Shown in pieces: positions 1 to 7,591 of a DNA stretch of 7,591 nt. Within the stretch, counting starts at the first letter, position 1, and every line of letters starts with the position of its first letter. The DNA lies in the NCBI GenBank assembly GCA_003455595.1, contig DMQT01000113.1, positions 780 to 8,370 on the forward strand, read 5' to 3'. Position numbers and translations under genes: made by a program. The DNA is from Betaproteobacteria bacterium. Its GTDB lineage: Bacteria > Pseudomonadota > Gammaproteobacteria > Burkholderiales > Sulfuriferulaceae. A model generated the notes under the pieces. The model saw only the letters and a list, made by a program, of their open reading frames with translations, was not told where the DNA came from and made no database searches.

Positions 1-224
1 AAGAAGGCACCATCACCACGCCCTTCGACATGACCGTGCTAAACGATATGGACCGCTTCCATCTCGTCATGGATACCATCGACCGCCTGCCGCAGACCGG
101 CGACAAGGGTATCTACCTGAAGCAGCAGCTCCAGGACAAGCTGATCGAGCACAAGCAGTACATCAACAAGCACGGCCAGGATATGCCGGAGATTCGCGAC
201 TGGAAGTGGCACAACGCAAAATGA
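1..224 (+). CDS. xfp: Phosphoketolase (Xfp), C-terminal end, 5' truncated by the window
   Basis: This is the last 73 codons of a gene that begins before the window. The reading frame starts at base 3 (EGTITTPFD...) and ends with TGA at 222-224. The segments [34 protein letters not shown] and the ending MPEIRDWKW are hallmarks of the C-terminal domain of thiamine-diphosphate-dependent D-xylulose 5-phosphate/D-fructose 6-phosphate phosphoketolase. That cytosolic enzyme cleaves the sugar phosphate with inorganic phosphate to give acetyl phosphate plus a triose or tetrose phosphate. The catalytic ThDP-binding regions lie outside the window, so activity cannot be judged here. The internal ATG at 30 is not a start, because the open frame and family similarity continue upstream of it. 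The stop overlaps the next gene (ATGA at 221-224), so the two genes are probably translationally coupled. Family assignment is firm; substrate preference cannot be told. Confidence 0.93.
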   Translation, partial: EGTITTPFDMTVLNDMDRFHLVMDTIDRLPQTGDKGIYLKQQLQDKLIEHKQYINKHGQDMPEIRDWKWHNAK

Positions 225-964
225 ATATTCAAGCGCCTGGGGACACTGCGCAGCCGCCGGTTGCCGACGATAAGCGGCTGCTGGCGATGGATGAACGTAA
301 CGACACCCGGCCTCAGTCTGGGTCGGGCGGCCAAGCCACCCCCGTGCGCCTGTATTTGATTCGGCATGGCGAAACCGAGTGGTCGCTTAGCGGGCGGCAC
401 ACGGGTCGCACAGACATACCGTTGACCCGCAATGGCGAGGACGAGGCGCGTGAACTGGGCAAGCATCTCGGGGCTATTCCGTTTGCACATGTGCTGACCA
501 GTCCGCTCAAGCGCGCACGGCAAACCTGTGAATTGGCTGGTGTGGAGAAAGCCCCGGAAATGGAACCCGACCTGGCCGAATGGGACTATGGCGATTACGA
601 AGGACAACGCTCTGTGGATATCCGCAAGGCACGGCCGGACTGGAATGTGTATCAGGACGGCTGCCCACACGGTGAAATGCCCGCACAGATTGCCGGTCGT
701 GTAGATCGGCTTGTCGCCCGTTTGCGCAAGCTGGACGGAAATGTCGCGCTGTTTACCCACGGCCAGGTGGGCAGTGTCCTGGCAGCACGCTGGATCGGAT
801 TGGCGGTGGCCGAAGCACGGCATTTCTCGCTTGGTACGGCATCGCTCAGCTTACTTGCCTTCGACCCCCACCAGCCTGACGTGCCGGTTATCACATTGTG
901 GAATGCGGCCGCCCGGCTGGGTGCGCTGCCGAACAGAACCAATCGGGATCCGCGCTTAAGCTGA
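221..964 (+). CDS. Histidine phosphatase family protein, sedoheptulose-bisphosphatase (Shb17)-like
   Basis: Member of the histidine phosphatase (phosphoglycerate mutase-like) superfamily, 247 residues from the ATG at 221. The phosphohistidine motif is [11 protein letters not shown] (His at residue 49). The second active-site His is in [10 protein letters not shown] (residue 180), and the acidic residue is in [12 protein letters not shown] (Glu120). The combination of [34 protein letters not shown] and DGCPHGE recalls yeast Shb17, a sedoheptulose-1,7-bisphosphatase, more than cofactor-dependent phosphoglycerate mutase; this is recognised from memory, not from an alignment. A sugar bisphosphatase would fit beside phosphoketolase, but a general acid phosphatase is also possible. 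The start is uncertain. ATG 221 gives an ATGA overlap with the phosphoketolase stop; GTG 206 and ATG 287 are in-frame alternatives. The first 40 or so residues before the conserved core are poorly structured and hydrophilic, with no signal peptide, so a cytosolic location is likely. Confidence 0.85.
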   Translation: MNIQAPGDTAQPPVADDKRLLAMDERNDTRPQSGSGGQATPVRLYLIRHGETEWSLSGRHTGRTDIPLTRNGEDEARELGKHLGAIPFAHVLTSPLKRARQTCELAGVEKAPEMEPDLAEWDYGDYEGQRSVDIRKARPDWNVYQDGCPHGEMPAQIAGRVDRLVARLRKLDGNVALFTHGQVGSVLAARWIGLAVAEARHFSLGTASLSLLAFDPHQPDVPVITLWNAAARLGALPNRTNRDPRLS

Positions 965-1025
965 TTTTGTTACCGAGTTCCAGCCTGGTTTCCATTCGTT
1001 GGACACGCGCTGTTCGACCTTCACC

Positions 1026-1031
1026 AAGGAG
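1026..1031 (+). promoter_or_regulatory. Ribosome binding site of the PRC-barrel gene
   Basis: AAGGAG lies 8 bases before the ATG at 1040. It is a near-consensus Shine-Dalgarno site and fixes the start. Together with the 75-base gap after the phosphatase gene, it suggests this gene is translated independently of its upstream neighbours. Confidence 0.75.
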
Positions 1032-1039
1032 AAGCAAAA

Positions 1040-1762
1040 ATGTTACGCAGCATGAACGATCTGGAGGATTACGCCATCCGCGCGACCGACGGCACCATTG
1101 GTCACGTGAAAGATTTCTATTTCGATGACCAGGCGTGGGTCATCCGTTATCTCGTTGTCGACACAGGTACCTGGCTTTCGAGTCGAAAAGTGCTGATCTC
1201 GCCTATCGCGATCGGCCACCCGGACTGGGCCGAACAGGTTCTGCCCGTTTCGATTACGAAAGAGCAGGTGAAAAACAGCCCCGACATTGACACCGAAAAG
1301 CCGGTTTCGCGGCAGCACGAAATAGACTACTTCGGGTATTACGGCTACCCGTTTTACTGGGGCGGTGCCGGCATCTGGGGCGGGGGTCTTTACCCTGACA
1401 TGATGATGCCGGATTACGTCGGCTTCGAATCAACACCGCATGGCGAAGATCGGGAAGGGGAGGGCGCTGATGCGGCACAACACCAGCATGACGATCCCCA
1501 CCTGCGCAGCTGTAAAGCGGTAATGGACTATCACATTGAGGCGACCGATGGCGACATCGGCCACGTACAGGGCATGCTTGTCGATGAGGAGACCTGGGCC
1601 ATTCAATATCTGATTGTGAATACCAGCAACTGGTGGCTCGGTCATCAGGTGCTCATCGCACCGCAATGGATCAAGGACGTGAGCTGGTCCGACGCGACCG
1701 TTTCGCTCAACCTGACACGGCAAGCCGTGAAAGAGGCCCCGCTGTACAACTCGGCGGCATAG
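1040..1762 (+). CDS. Tandem PRC-barrel domain protein
   Basis: A protein of 240 residues with two copies of a PRC-barrel domain. Copy 1 covers about residues 2-80 (LRSMNDLEDYAIRATDGTIG ... VLISP ... SITKEQVKNSP). Copy 2 covers about residues 155-234 (LRSCKAVMDYHIEATDGDIG ... VLIAP ... NLTRQAVKEAP). The repeats align along their whole length, including ATDG.IGHV, a Trp before the I-YL-V strand, and a W..VLI.P segment. The linker at about residues 92-153 is unusual: first rich in Tyr, Gly and Trp (DYFGYYGYPFYWGGAGIWGG), then acidic and His-rich. PRC barrels are small beta barrels found in photosynthetic reaction-centre H subunits, RimM and many stress-related soluble proteins, and they usually mediate protein or RNA contacts. 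The specific role here is unknown. No signal peptide or membrane segment is seen. Its position between phosphoketolase and an N-ATPase operon suggests a stress or energy context, by inference only. Confidence 0.88.
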   Translation: MLRSMNDLEDYAIRATDGTIGHVKDFYFDDQAWVIRYLVVDTGTWLSSRKVLISPIAIGHPDWAEQVLPVSITKEQVKNSPDIDTEKPVSRQHEIDYFGYYGYPFYWGGAGIWGGGLYPDMMMPDYVGFESTPHGEDREGEGADAAQHQHDDPHLRSCKAVMDYHIEATDGDIGHVQGMLVDEETWAIQYLIVNTSNWWLGHQVLIAPQWIKDVSWSDATVSLNLTRQAVKEAPLYNSAA

Positions 1763-1838
1763 CAAAGACAGAAAGCATATGGAATCATGCTGTGCTGGCT
1801 AGCCGCTGGCGATGCGCACGCCCTGCCGTCCGTTGTTT

Positions 1839-1898
1839 CAGCATTACAAGGCCTACATTGACAAGCACGGTGAAGACATGCCTGAGATTCGTAATTGA
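1839..1898 (+). pseudogene. Relic of a second phosphoketolase C-terminus
   Basis: In the frame beginning at 1839 the sequence reads HYKAYIDKHGEDMPEIRN and then TGA. This matches the end of the phosphoketolase at 1-224 ([19 protein letters not shown]). Over the 44 bases from the shared Tyr-Ile codons, 34 are identical by my count, and most differences fall in third codon positions. The fragment therefore evolved as a coding sequence and is not a recent copy of the intact gene. The expected Trp codon after Asn has become TGA, and loss of one G would explain it (AATTGAAA in place of AATTGGAAA). No phosphoketolase similarity is visible upstream of about 1836, so only the gene's tail remains. It lies in the 222-base gap before the ATPase operon. 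The match is short, so the call rests on a strong but small motif. Confidence 0.7.
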
Positions 1899-1984
1899 AA
1901 ACTGGAAGGGGTGCAAGCCTGAACAGGAAAGCACCGGCGAAATGCCTGACGCGTGCTAGATTGCAGAGGGTGGGAATAGAATAG

Positions 1985-3807
<1,823 letters not shown>

Positions 3808-3815
<8 letters not shown>

Positions 3816-4146
3816 AACGCCGGAAGCGAAATCCGCGACGGGCGAGACCGAATTCAGCCATCAGGTGGGCGAGAAGGCGGCGCGCAAGCTCAAGGCGCAA
3901 CGTCATGTCACGCAGACCGTCTGGTCCGGCCTGGGCATGATGGGCCTGGTCGGCTGGTCGGTCGCGGTGCCAACGCTGCTCGGCGCGGCACTCGGAATCT
4001 GGCTGGACAGGCACTATCCGGGGAGCCACTCGTGGACACTCATGTTGCTGGCCATCGGTCTGGGTCTCGGTTGCTTCAACGCGTGGCATTGGGTGGCGAA
4101 GGAAGGCAGGGAAATACGCGAGCAGGAGGAGAATAACCATGAATGA
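3808..4146 (+). CDS. atpQ: AtpQ, AtpI-like small membrane protein of the N-ATPase
   Basis: A protein of 112 residues in the AtpI/AtpQ family. It has a charged N-terminal cytoplasmic stretch (1-38), then two predicted membrane helices at about 42-67 and 75-97 joined by the short loop WLDRHYPGSHSW, and an acidic tail (REIREQEENNHE). The Gly-rich first helix ending in GIWLD and the Asn in the second helix (Asn91, GLGCFNAWHW) are typical of AtpI-like proteins. AtpI-type proteins are thought to aid c-ring assembly or divalent-cation supply; that role is from family knowledge and is not shown here. It overlaps atpC upstream and atpR downstream by 8 bases each, and no clear ribosome site of its own is seen, so coupling to atpC is likely. 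Confidence 0.88.
4124..4131 (+). promoter_or_regulatory. Strong ribosome binding site of atpR
   Basis: AGGAGGAG lies within the end of atpQ, 7 bases before the atpR ATG at 4139. It is the strongest Shine-Dalgarno sequence noticed in the window. It fixes the atpR start and implies direct initiation as well as coupling to atpQ. Confidence 0.8.
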
Positions 4147-4450
4147 AGGGTTGAGTCTGGCGTTCGCTCTGGTAGCGGGCGTTTTGCTCGGAGGGTTTTT
4201 TTTCGGTGGTCTTTGGTGGACGGTTCGTAAGGCCATTTCGTCCAGACAACCGGCGCTCTGGTTCCTCGGCAGCATGCTGCTGCGGACAGGCATTGTTCTG
4301 CCTGGGTTCTATATTGTCTCGGGAGGCGACTGGAAGCGTTTGCTGGCGAGCCTGTTCGGGTTCATCATCGCGCGCCTGGTCGTGACGCGGCTCACCCGGG
4401 CAGCGCAACAGCCAGGCCAATTGGCACAGAAAGCCAGTCATGCACCTTAG
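4139..4450 (+). CDS. atpR: AtpR, N-ATPase-specific membrane subunit
   Basis: A protein of 103 residues with three predicted membrane helices at about 5-28, 39-60 and 66-84, matching the AtpR family found only in N-ATPase operons. Arg49 (MLLRTGIVLPGFY) and Arg79 (FGFIIARLVV) lie within hydrophobic segments. From the N-ATPase literature as I recall it, conserved intramembrane Arg residues of AtpR are proposed to contact the ion-binding Glu of the c subunits, perhaps guiding c-ring assembly. No enzymatic motif is seen, and the C-terminal tail after residue 85 is polar. It follows atpQ with an 8-base overlap and overlaps atpB by 11 bases. Its presence is the clearest single marker that this is an N-ATPase and not a housekeeping F-ATPase operon. 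Confidence 0.9.
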   Translation: MNEGLSLAFALVAGVLLGGFFFGGLWWTVRKAISSRQPALWFLGSMLLRTGIVLPGFYIVSGGDWKRLLASLFGFIIARLVVTRLTRAAQQPGQLAQKASHAP

Positions 4451-5129
4451 CCCGGACGAGATCATTTACTGGCAGCATGGGTTTTTCAAACTTAATGCCA
4501 CGATCGCATATACGTGGGGACTGATGGTCGTGCTGGCGCTCGGCTCAAAACTCGTCACGCGCAAGCTTTCCACCGGGCTGCAGCGCTCGCGCTGGCAGAA
4601 TCTGCTGGAAATCATCGTGACTGGCATCAATCAGCAAATCGCAGAGGTCGGCCTGCGGCGGCCGCAGAAATATCTCGGCTTTCTGGGTAGCTTGTTCCTG
4701 TTCGTCGCGATGGCGAGCCTGTTCACCATCGTTCCCGGCTATGAGCCACCGACCGGTTCGCTCTCGACCACCGCGGCGCTGGCGATCTGTGTGTTCGTGG
4801 CCGTGCCGCTGTTCGGCATCGAGGATCAGGGGCTGGGTGGATATCTTGGCGATTACCTGAAGCCAACGGTCATCATGCTGCCGTTCAACATCATCAGCGA
4901 ACTCTCGCGCACGCTGGCCCTGGCCGTCCGCCTGTTCGGCAACATGATGAGCGGGACGATGATCCTCGCCATTCTGCTGACCATCACGCCCTTCATCTTC
5001 CCGATTGCGATGAGTGCGCTTGGACTGCTGACCGGTATGGTGCAAGCCTACATCTTCAGCATCCTGGCCACGGTTTATATCGCGGCTGCCACGCATGCAC
5101 GCAAGCCGGAGCCAAGACTTGATGACTGA
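4440..5129 (+). CDS. atpB: N-ATPase Fo subunit a
   Basis: Stator channel subunit a, 229 residues, at the short end for the family. Five or six membrane helices are visible, at about 20-38, 79-98, 112-128, 143-160 and two long ones at about 165-195 and 197-218. The essential Arg is Arg164 in SRTLALAVRLFGNMMSG, followed by Asn168, as in the E. coli Arg210/Asn214 arrangement. Gln202 in GMVQAYIFSILATVYI matches E. coli Gln252. The position of E. coli Glu219 is Thr173, and the position equivalent to His245 appears to be Leu195, so the proton half-channel pair known from E. coli is not conserved. The subunit carries ions to and from the c-ring. It starts inside the atpR end, with no evident strong ribosome site, so it is probably coupled. 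A 33-base gap separates it from atpE. Confidence 0.95.
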   Translation: MHLSPDEIIYWQHGFFKLNATIAYTWGLMVVLALGSKLVTRKLSTGLQRSRWQNLLEIIVTGINQQIAEVGLRRPQKYLGFLGSLFLFVAMASLFTIVPGYEPPTGSLSTTAALAICVFVAVPLFGIEDQGLGGYLGDYLKPTVIMLPFNIISELSRTLALAVRLFGNMMSGTMILAILLTITPFIFPIAMSALGLLTGMVQAYIFSILATVYIAAATHARKPEPRLDD

Positions 5130-5150
5130 AAAACCACTATGCCCACCACG

Positions 5151-5156
5151 AAAGGA
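5151..5156 (+). promoter_or_regulatory. Ribosome binding site that decides the atpE start
   Basis: AAAGGA lies 6 bases before ATG 5163. The in-frame ATG at 5139 has no such site and would add eight residues (MPTTKGHT) absent from typical c subunits, so 5163 is preferred. A separate ribosome site for the c gene fits the need for many c copies per complex. Confidence 0.72.
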
Positions 5157-5162
5157 CACACC

Positions 5163-5444
5163 ATGGATAGCATGACGCTCATCGCAATCGCTTCAATTGT
5201 CACCGCCGGCCTGACCATCGCGCTGGGAAGTATCGGACCTGCGCTCGGCGAAGGGCGTGCAGTCGCCACGGCATTGAGTTCGCTGGCGCAGCAACCCGAT
5301 GCCGCAGCGACGATTACACGCACCCTGTTTGTGGGCCTGGCAATGATCGAGTCGATCGCGATTTACTGCTTTGTGGTGTCGATGATACTCATTTTTGCCA
5401 ACCCGTTCTGGAGCCATGCCATCGCCCAGGCCGCAGGAAAGTAA
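5163..5444 (+). CDS. atpE: N-ATPase Fo subunit c (rotor ring)
   Basis: A hairpin c subunit of 93 residues with two membrane helices at about 5-37 and 53-83 and a polar loop containing AQQPDA. It has two carboxylates: Glu30 in helix 1 (GPALGEGRA) and Glu63 in helix 2 (AMIESIAIY). Compared with the Na+-binding Ilyobacter c subunit (Gln32, Glu65, Ser66, Thr67, Tyr70), the equivalents are Glu30, Glu63, Ser64, Ile65 and Tyr68. Most ligands for Na+ are thus kept, but the Thr is replaced by Ile. N-ATPases with such sites have been described both as Na+-coupled and as H+-coupled, so ion choice is open. The helix 1 glycine motif is altered (SIGPALGEG in place of GIGPGVGQG), which bears on ring size. 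The loop Arg found in many c subunits (RQP) is Gln here (AQQP). The ribosome site favours ATG 5163. Confidence 0.94.
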   Translation: MDSMTLIAIASIVTAGLTIALGSIGPALGEGRAVATALSSLAQQPDAAATITRTLFVGLAMIESIAIYCFVVSMILIFANPFWSHAIAQAAGK

Positions 5445-5458
5445 CCCATGGGGGCCTC

Positions 5459-6265
5459 ATGCTGATCGACTGGTTTACCGTCATCGCGCAAGTTATCAAC
5501 TTCCTCATCCTGGTGTGGTTGTTGAAGCGCTTCCTGTACCGGCCCATTCTCGACGCCATCGACGCGCGCGAGAAGCGGATCGCTTTGGCCCTGGCAGACG
5601 CCGACGCGAAAAAGACCGAAGCCGAACAGGAACGCGATGCGTTTCAGCATAAGAACGAGGCATTCGATCAGCAGCGCGCCGCGCTGTTGAGTCAGGCGAC
5701 GGACGAGGCGAAAACCGAGCGTCTGTGGTTGCTCGACGCAGCGCGGCAGGAATCCGACAGCTTGCGCGCCAAGCGGCAGGAAGCGCTAATAATCGAACAG
5801 CAGAATTTGAGCGAAACGCTCACCCGTCGCGCACGGGAGGAGGTGTTTGCCATTGCGCGTAAGGCGCTGGCCGATCTCGCCGGGGCAACGTTGGAAGAGC
5901 GCATGGCTGACGTGTTCCTGCGCCGTTTGCGCGAGCTGGACGATGCGGCGATGGCCGGGCTGAAGTCGGCCTTCGCGGCGTCATCCAGCCCGCTGCTGGT
6001 TCGTACCGCCTTCACCTTGCCGCCGCCACAGCGCGCCGCCATTGAAACGGCGCTCAAGGAAACCTTGGGCGGTGAGATGCAAGTCCAGTTCGAGACCGCG
6101 CCGGACCTGGTCAGCGGCATTGAGATCAGCACCGACGGACACAAGCTGGCGTGGAGTATCGCGGATTATCTGGCGTCGCTGGGGAACGGCGTCGACGCTC
6201 TGCTGAAAGCGCAACCCAAAGCTGAAACAAAGACCGGGCAAAACGCCAATGAACACGGAGCCTGA
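5459..6265 (+). CDS. atpF: N-ATPase subunit b with a C-terminal delta-like domain
   Basis: A peripheral-stalk subunit of 268 residues, about 110 longer than an ordinary b subunit (about 156 in E. coli). One membrane helix lies near the N-terminus (about 5-24, ending KRFLYRPI). A long charged coiled coil follows from about 38 to 135 ([20 protein letters not shown] and onward). A compact region at about 175-245 resembles the C-terminal half of delta/[23 protein letters not shown], then [15 protein letters not shown] and a terminal helix. No separate atpH gene lies in the operon, and this domain would supply the contact between stalk and alpha; that is known for N-ATPases and inferred here. The start follows a GGGGG run at 5450-5454, 14 bases after the atpE stop. 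It overlaps atpA by 17 bases. The very end ([16 protein letters not shown]) looks unstructured. Confidence 0.93.
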   Translation: MLIDWFTVIAQVINFLILVWLLKRFLYRPILDAIDAREKRIALALADADAKKTEAEQERDAFQHKNEAFDQQRAALLSQATDEAKTERLWLLDAARQESDSLRAKRQEALIIEQQNLSETLTRRAREEVFAIARKALADLAGATLEERMADVFLRRLRELDDAAMAGLKSAFAASSSPLLVRTAFTLPPPQRAAIETALKETLGGEMQVQFETAPDLVSGIEISTDGHKLAWSIADYLASLGNGVDALLKAQPKAETKTGQNANEHGA

Positions 6266-7591
6266 AAGCCTGCAGCAGGTGTTCGACAGCGCCTTCGCGG
6301 GAATGCGCCAGGCGCGGGAGGCCTTTGCACCGCGACTGACGCCACGGGAAGTGGGCACGATCACCAGCATTGCGACGGGCATCGCGAAAGTCTCCGGTCT
6401 CCCCGGCGTGGGTTTCGAGGAGGTGCTGAAGTTTCCCGGCGATGTGTATGGCATCGCATTCAACGTCGATGAAGACGAAATCGGCGTCGTTCTGCTGGGC
6501 GACTACTGGCAGTTGCAAGCGGGCGATGAAGTCGAACGCAGGGGGCACGTGATGGACGTGCCGGTGGGGGAGGGCTTGATCGGACGCATAGTCAATCCAA
6601 TGGGCCGACCGCTGGACGGCATGGGGCTGGTGGTTTCCAGCGCGCGCCTGCCCATCGAACGCACGGTACCGCACATCATGGACCGCGCGCCGGTCACCAT
6701 GCCGTTGCAAACCGGTATCAAGGTCATCGATGCGCTCATTCCCGTCGGACGCGGTCAGCGCGAACTGATCATCGGCGACCGGCAGACCGGCAAGACCGCG
6801 ATCGCGCTCGATACGATACTCAATCAACGCGGGCAGAATGTGCTGTGCGTGTATTGTGCCATTGGCCAGCGCGCATCCGACGTGGCCAAAGTGGTCGCTG
6901 TCCTGCGCGAAGAAGGCGCGATGGATTACACCATCGTGGTCGTCACCGAAGGCAACGATCCGCCCGGCCTCACCTACATCGCACCTTACGCCGCGACCAG
7001 CATCGCCGAGCATTTCATGGCGCAAGGCCGCGACGTGCTGGTGGTTTACGACGATCTCACGCACCATGCGCGCGCCTATCGCGAGCTTTCCCTGCTGTTG
7101 CGTCGGCCGCCCGGCCGGGAAGCCTTTCCCGGCGATATCTTTTACATCCACTCGCGGCTGCTGGAGCGCGCAACGCACTTGCTCCCGGAACTCGGTGGCG
7201 GGTCGCTGACCACGCTGCCGATTATCGAAACCGAAGCGCAGGATATTTCCGCCTATATTCCGACCAACCTGATTTCCATCACCGACGGGCAGATTTACCT
7301 CTCGCCGTTGCTGTTCGAATTGGGCGTGCTGCCCGCGGTCGATGTCGGCAAATCCGTCTCGCGCGTCGGCGGCAAGGCGCAACGTGCGGCCTACCGCGCC
7401 GTGGCGGGCGACCTCAAGCTCGCTTACGCCCAGTTTGAGGAACTCGAAACCTTTTCCCGGTTCGGCGCCCGGCTGGATGAAGACACCCGCAAGATCATCG
7501 AGCACGGACGGCGCATCCGCGCCTGCCTCAAGCAGCCGGCATTCGCGCCGGTGTCCGTAGCCGCACAAATCGCCGTGCTGCTGGCGTTGAC
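6249..7591 (+). CDS. atpA: N-ATPase F1 subunit alpha, 3' truncated by the window
   Basis: Non-catalytic alpha subunit of the F1 head. The frame is open for 447 codons up to the right edge, with about 50-70 residues expected beyond. The N-terminal helix and beta barrel run to about residue 95 ([20 protein letters not shown]). The Walker A loop GDRQTGKT is at 176-183, followed by [13 protein letters not shown]. The Walker B strand [19 protein letters not shown] follows, then the alpha/beta signature [10 protein letters not shown] at 362-371, with the arginine finger Arg372 that reaches into the beta active site. All key residues are present. The N-terminal stretch ([20 protein letters not shown]) would meet the delta-like domain of AtpF. 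The start overlaps the end of atpF by 17 bases and has no obvious ribosome site, so coupling is likely. In N-ATPase operons atpG (gamma) follows, and it should lie just outside the window. Confidence 0.96.
   Translation, partial: MNTEPESLQQVFDSAFAGMRQAREAFAPRLTPREVGTITSIATGIAKVSGLPGVGFEEVLKFPGDVYGIAFNVDEDEIGVVLLGDYWQLQAGDEVERRGHVMDVPVGEGLIGRIVNPMGRPLDGMGLVVSSARLPIERTVPHIMDRAPVTMPLQTGIKVIDALIPVGRGQRELIIGDRQTGKTAIALDTILNQRGQNVLCVYCAIGQRASDVAKVVAVLREEGAMDYTIVVVTEGNDPPGLTYIAPYAATSIAEHFMAQGRDVLVVYDDLTHHARAYRELSLLLRRPPGREAFPGDIFYIHSRLLERATHLLPELGGGSLTTLPIIETEAQDISAYIPTNLISITDGQIYLSPLLFELGVLPAVDVGKSVSRVGGKAQRAAYRAVAGDLKLAYAQFEELETFSRFGARLDEDTRKIIEHGRRIRACLKQPAFAPVSVAAQIAVLLAL

Noticed and set aside
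1774..1804. Short inverted repeats (AGCAT...ATGCT and GGCTAGCC) after the PRC gene
   Set aside because: The stems are only 4-5 bases and have no T run, so they do not support a terminator or operator call.
1633..1959. A 108-codon plus-strand frame overlapping the end of the PRC gene
   Set aside because: It is out of frame with the PRC repeat and with the phosphoketolase relic, and the part past 1762 shows no domain; probably chance.
1934..1962. Possible promoter for the ATPase operon, with TGCTAGATT as an extended -10
   Set aside because: The -10 matches only in part and no convincing -35 lies at the right distance; a TTGACA at 1858-1863 belongs to the phosphoketolase relic and has no -10 near 17 bases downstream.
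5139..5162. Upstream ATG as the start of atpE
   Set aside because: It has no ribosome site, whereas AAAGGA lies 6 bases before ATG 5163, and the extra residues do not fit the c-subunit N-terminus.
6126..7568. A 480-codon open frame on the minus strand opposite atpA
   Set aside because: It mirrors the conserved alpha coding sequence and has no recognisable motif of its own; it is a high-GC shadow.

Overview
The window carries a nearly complete alternative F-type ATPase operon of the N-ATPase class, in the order atpD-atpC-atpQ-atpR-atpB-atpE-atpF-atpA. It lies just downstream of a small carbon-metabolism and stress-type group: the end of a phosphoketolase gene, a histidine phosphatase and a tandem PRC-barrel protein. 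All genes read on the plus strand. The DNA is GC-rich (roughly 60% by eye) with Shine-Dalgarno sites and many overlapping starts and stops. This fits a proteobacterium, probably beta or gamma, but no taxonomic marker is present and that placement is inference. An N-ATPase is normally a second, laterally acquired enzyme beside a housekeeping F-ATPase, so the host probably has another atp operon elsewhere.

Bases 1-964: the C-terminal end of a phosphoketolase (Xfp) overlaps a histidine phosphatase by the ATGA type. The phosphatase resembles the sedoheptulose-1,7-bisphosphatase-like (Shb17) subgroup. Bases 1040-1762: a protein made of two PRC-barrel repeats joined by an aromatic, Gly-rich linker, with its own good ribosome binding site. 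Bases 1763-1984: a non-coding gap. It contains a roughly 60-bp broken relic of the end of a second, divergent phosphoketolase gene, just upstream of the ATPase operon.

Bases 1985-7591: beta (atpD), epsilon (atpC), the AtpI-like AtpQ, the N-ATPase-specific AtpR, a (atpB), c (atpE), a long b subunit with a delta-like C-terminal domain (atpF), and alpha (atpA). Alpha runs off the right edge, and gamma (atpG) is expected next. There is no separate delta gene. Most junctions overlap by 8-26 bases, which suggests translational coupling. The exception is atpE, which has a 33-bp leader and its own ribosome binding site.

Functional reading: the catalytic residues of alpha and beta are intact. The c subunit has Glu in both helices, as expected for Na+-type or N-type rings, but one Na+ ligand position is Ile and the glycine motif of helix 1 is altered, so ion choice is open and a large ring is plausible. 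Such an enzyme would probably act as an ATP-driven ion pump. Phosphoketolase could feed it indirectly by making acetyl phosphate (convertible to ATP), but that link is inference.
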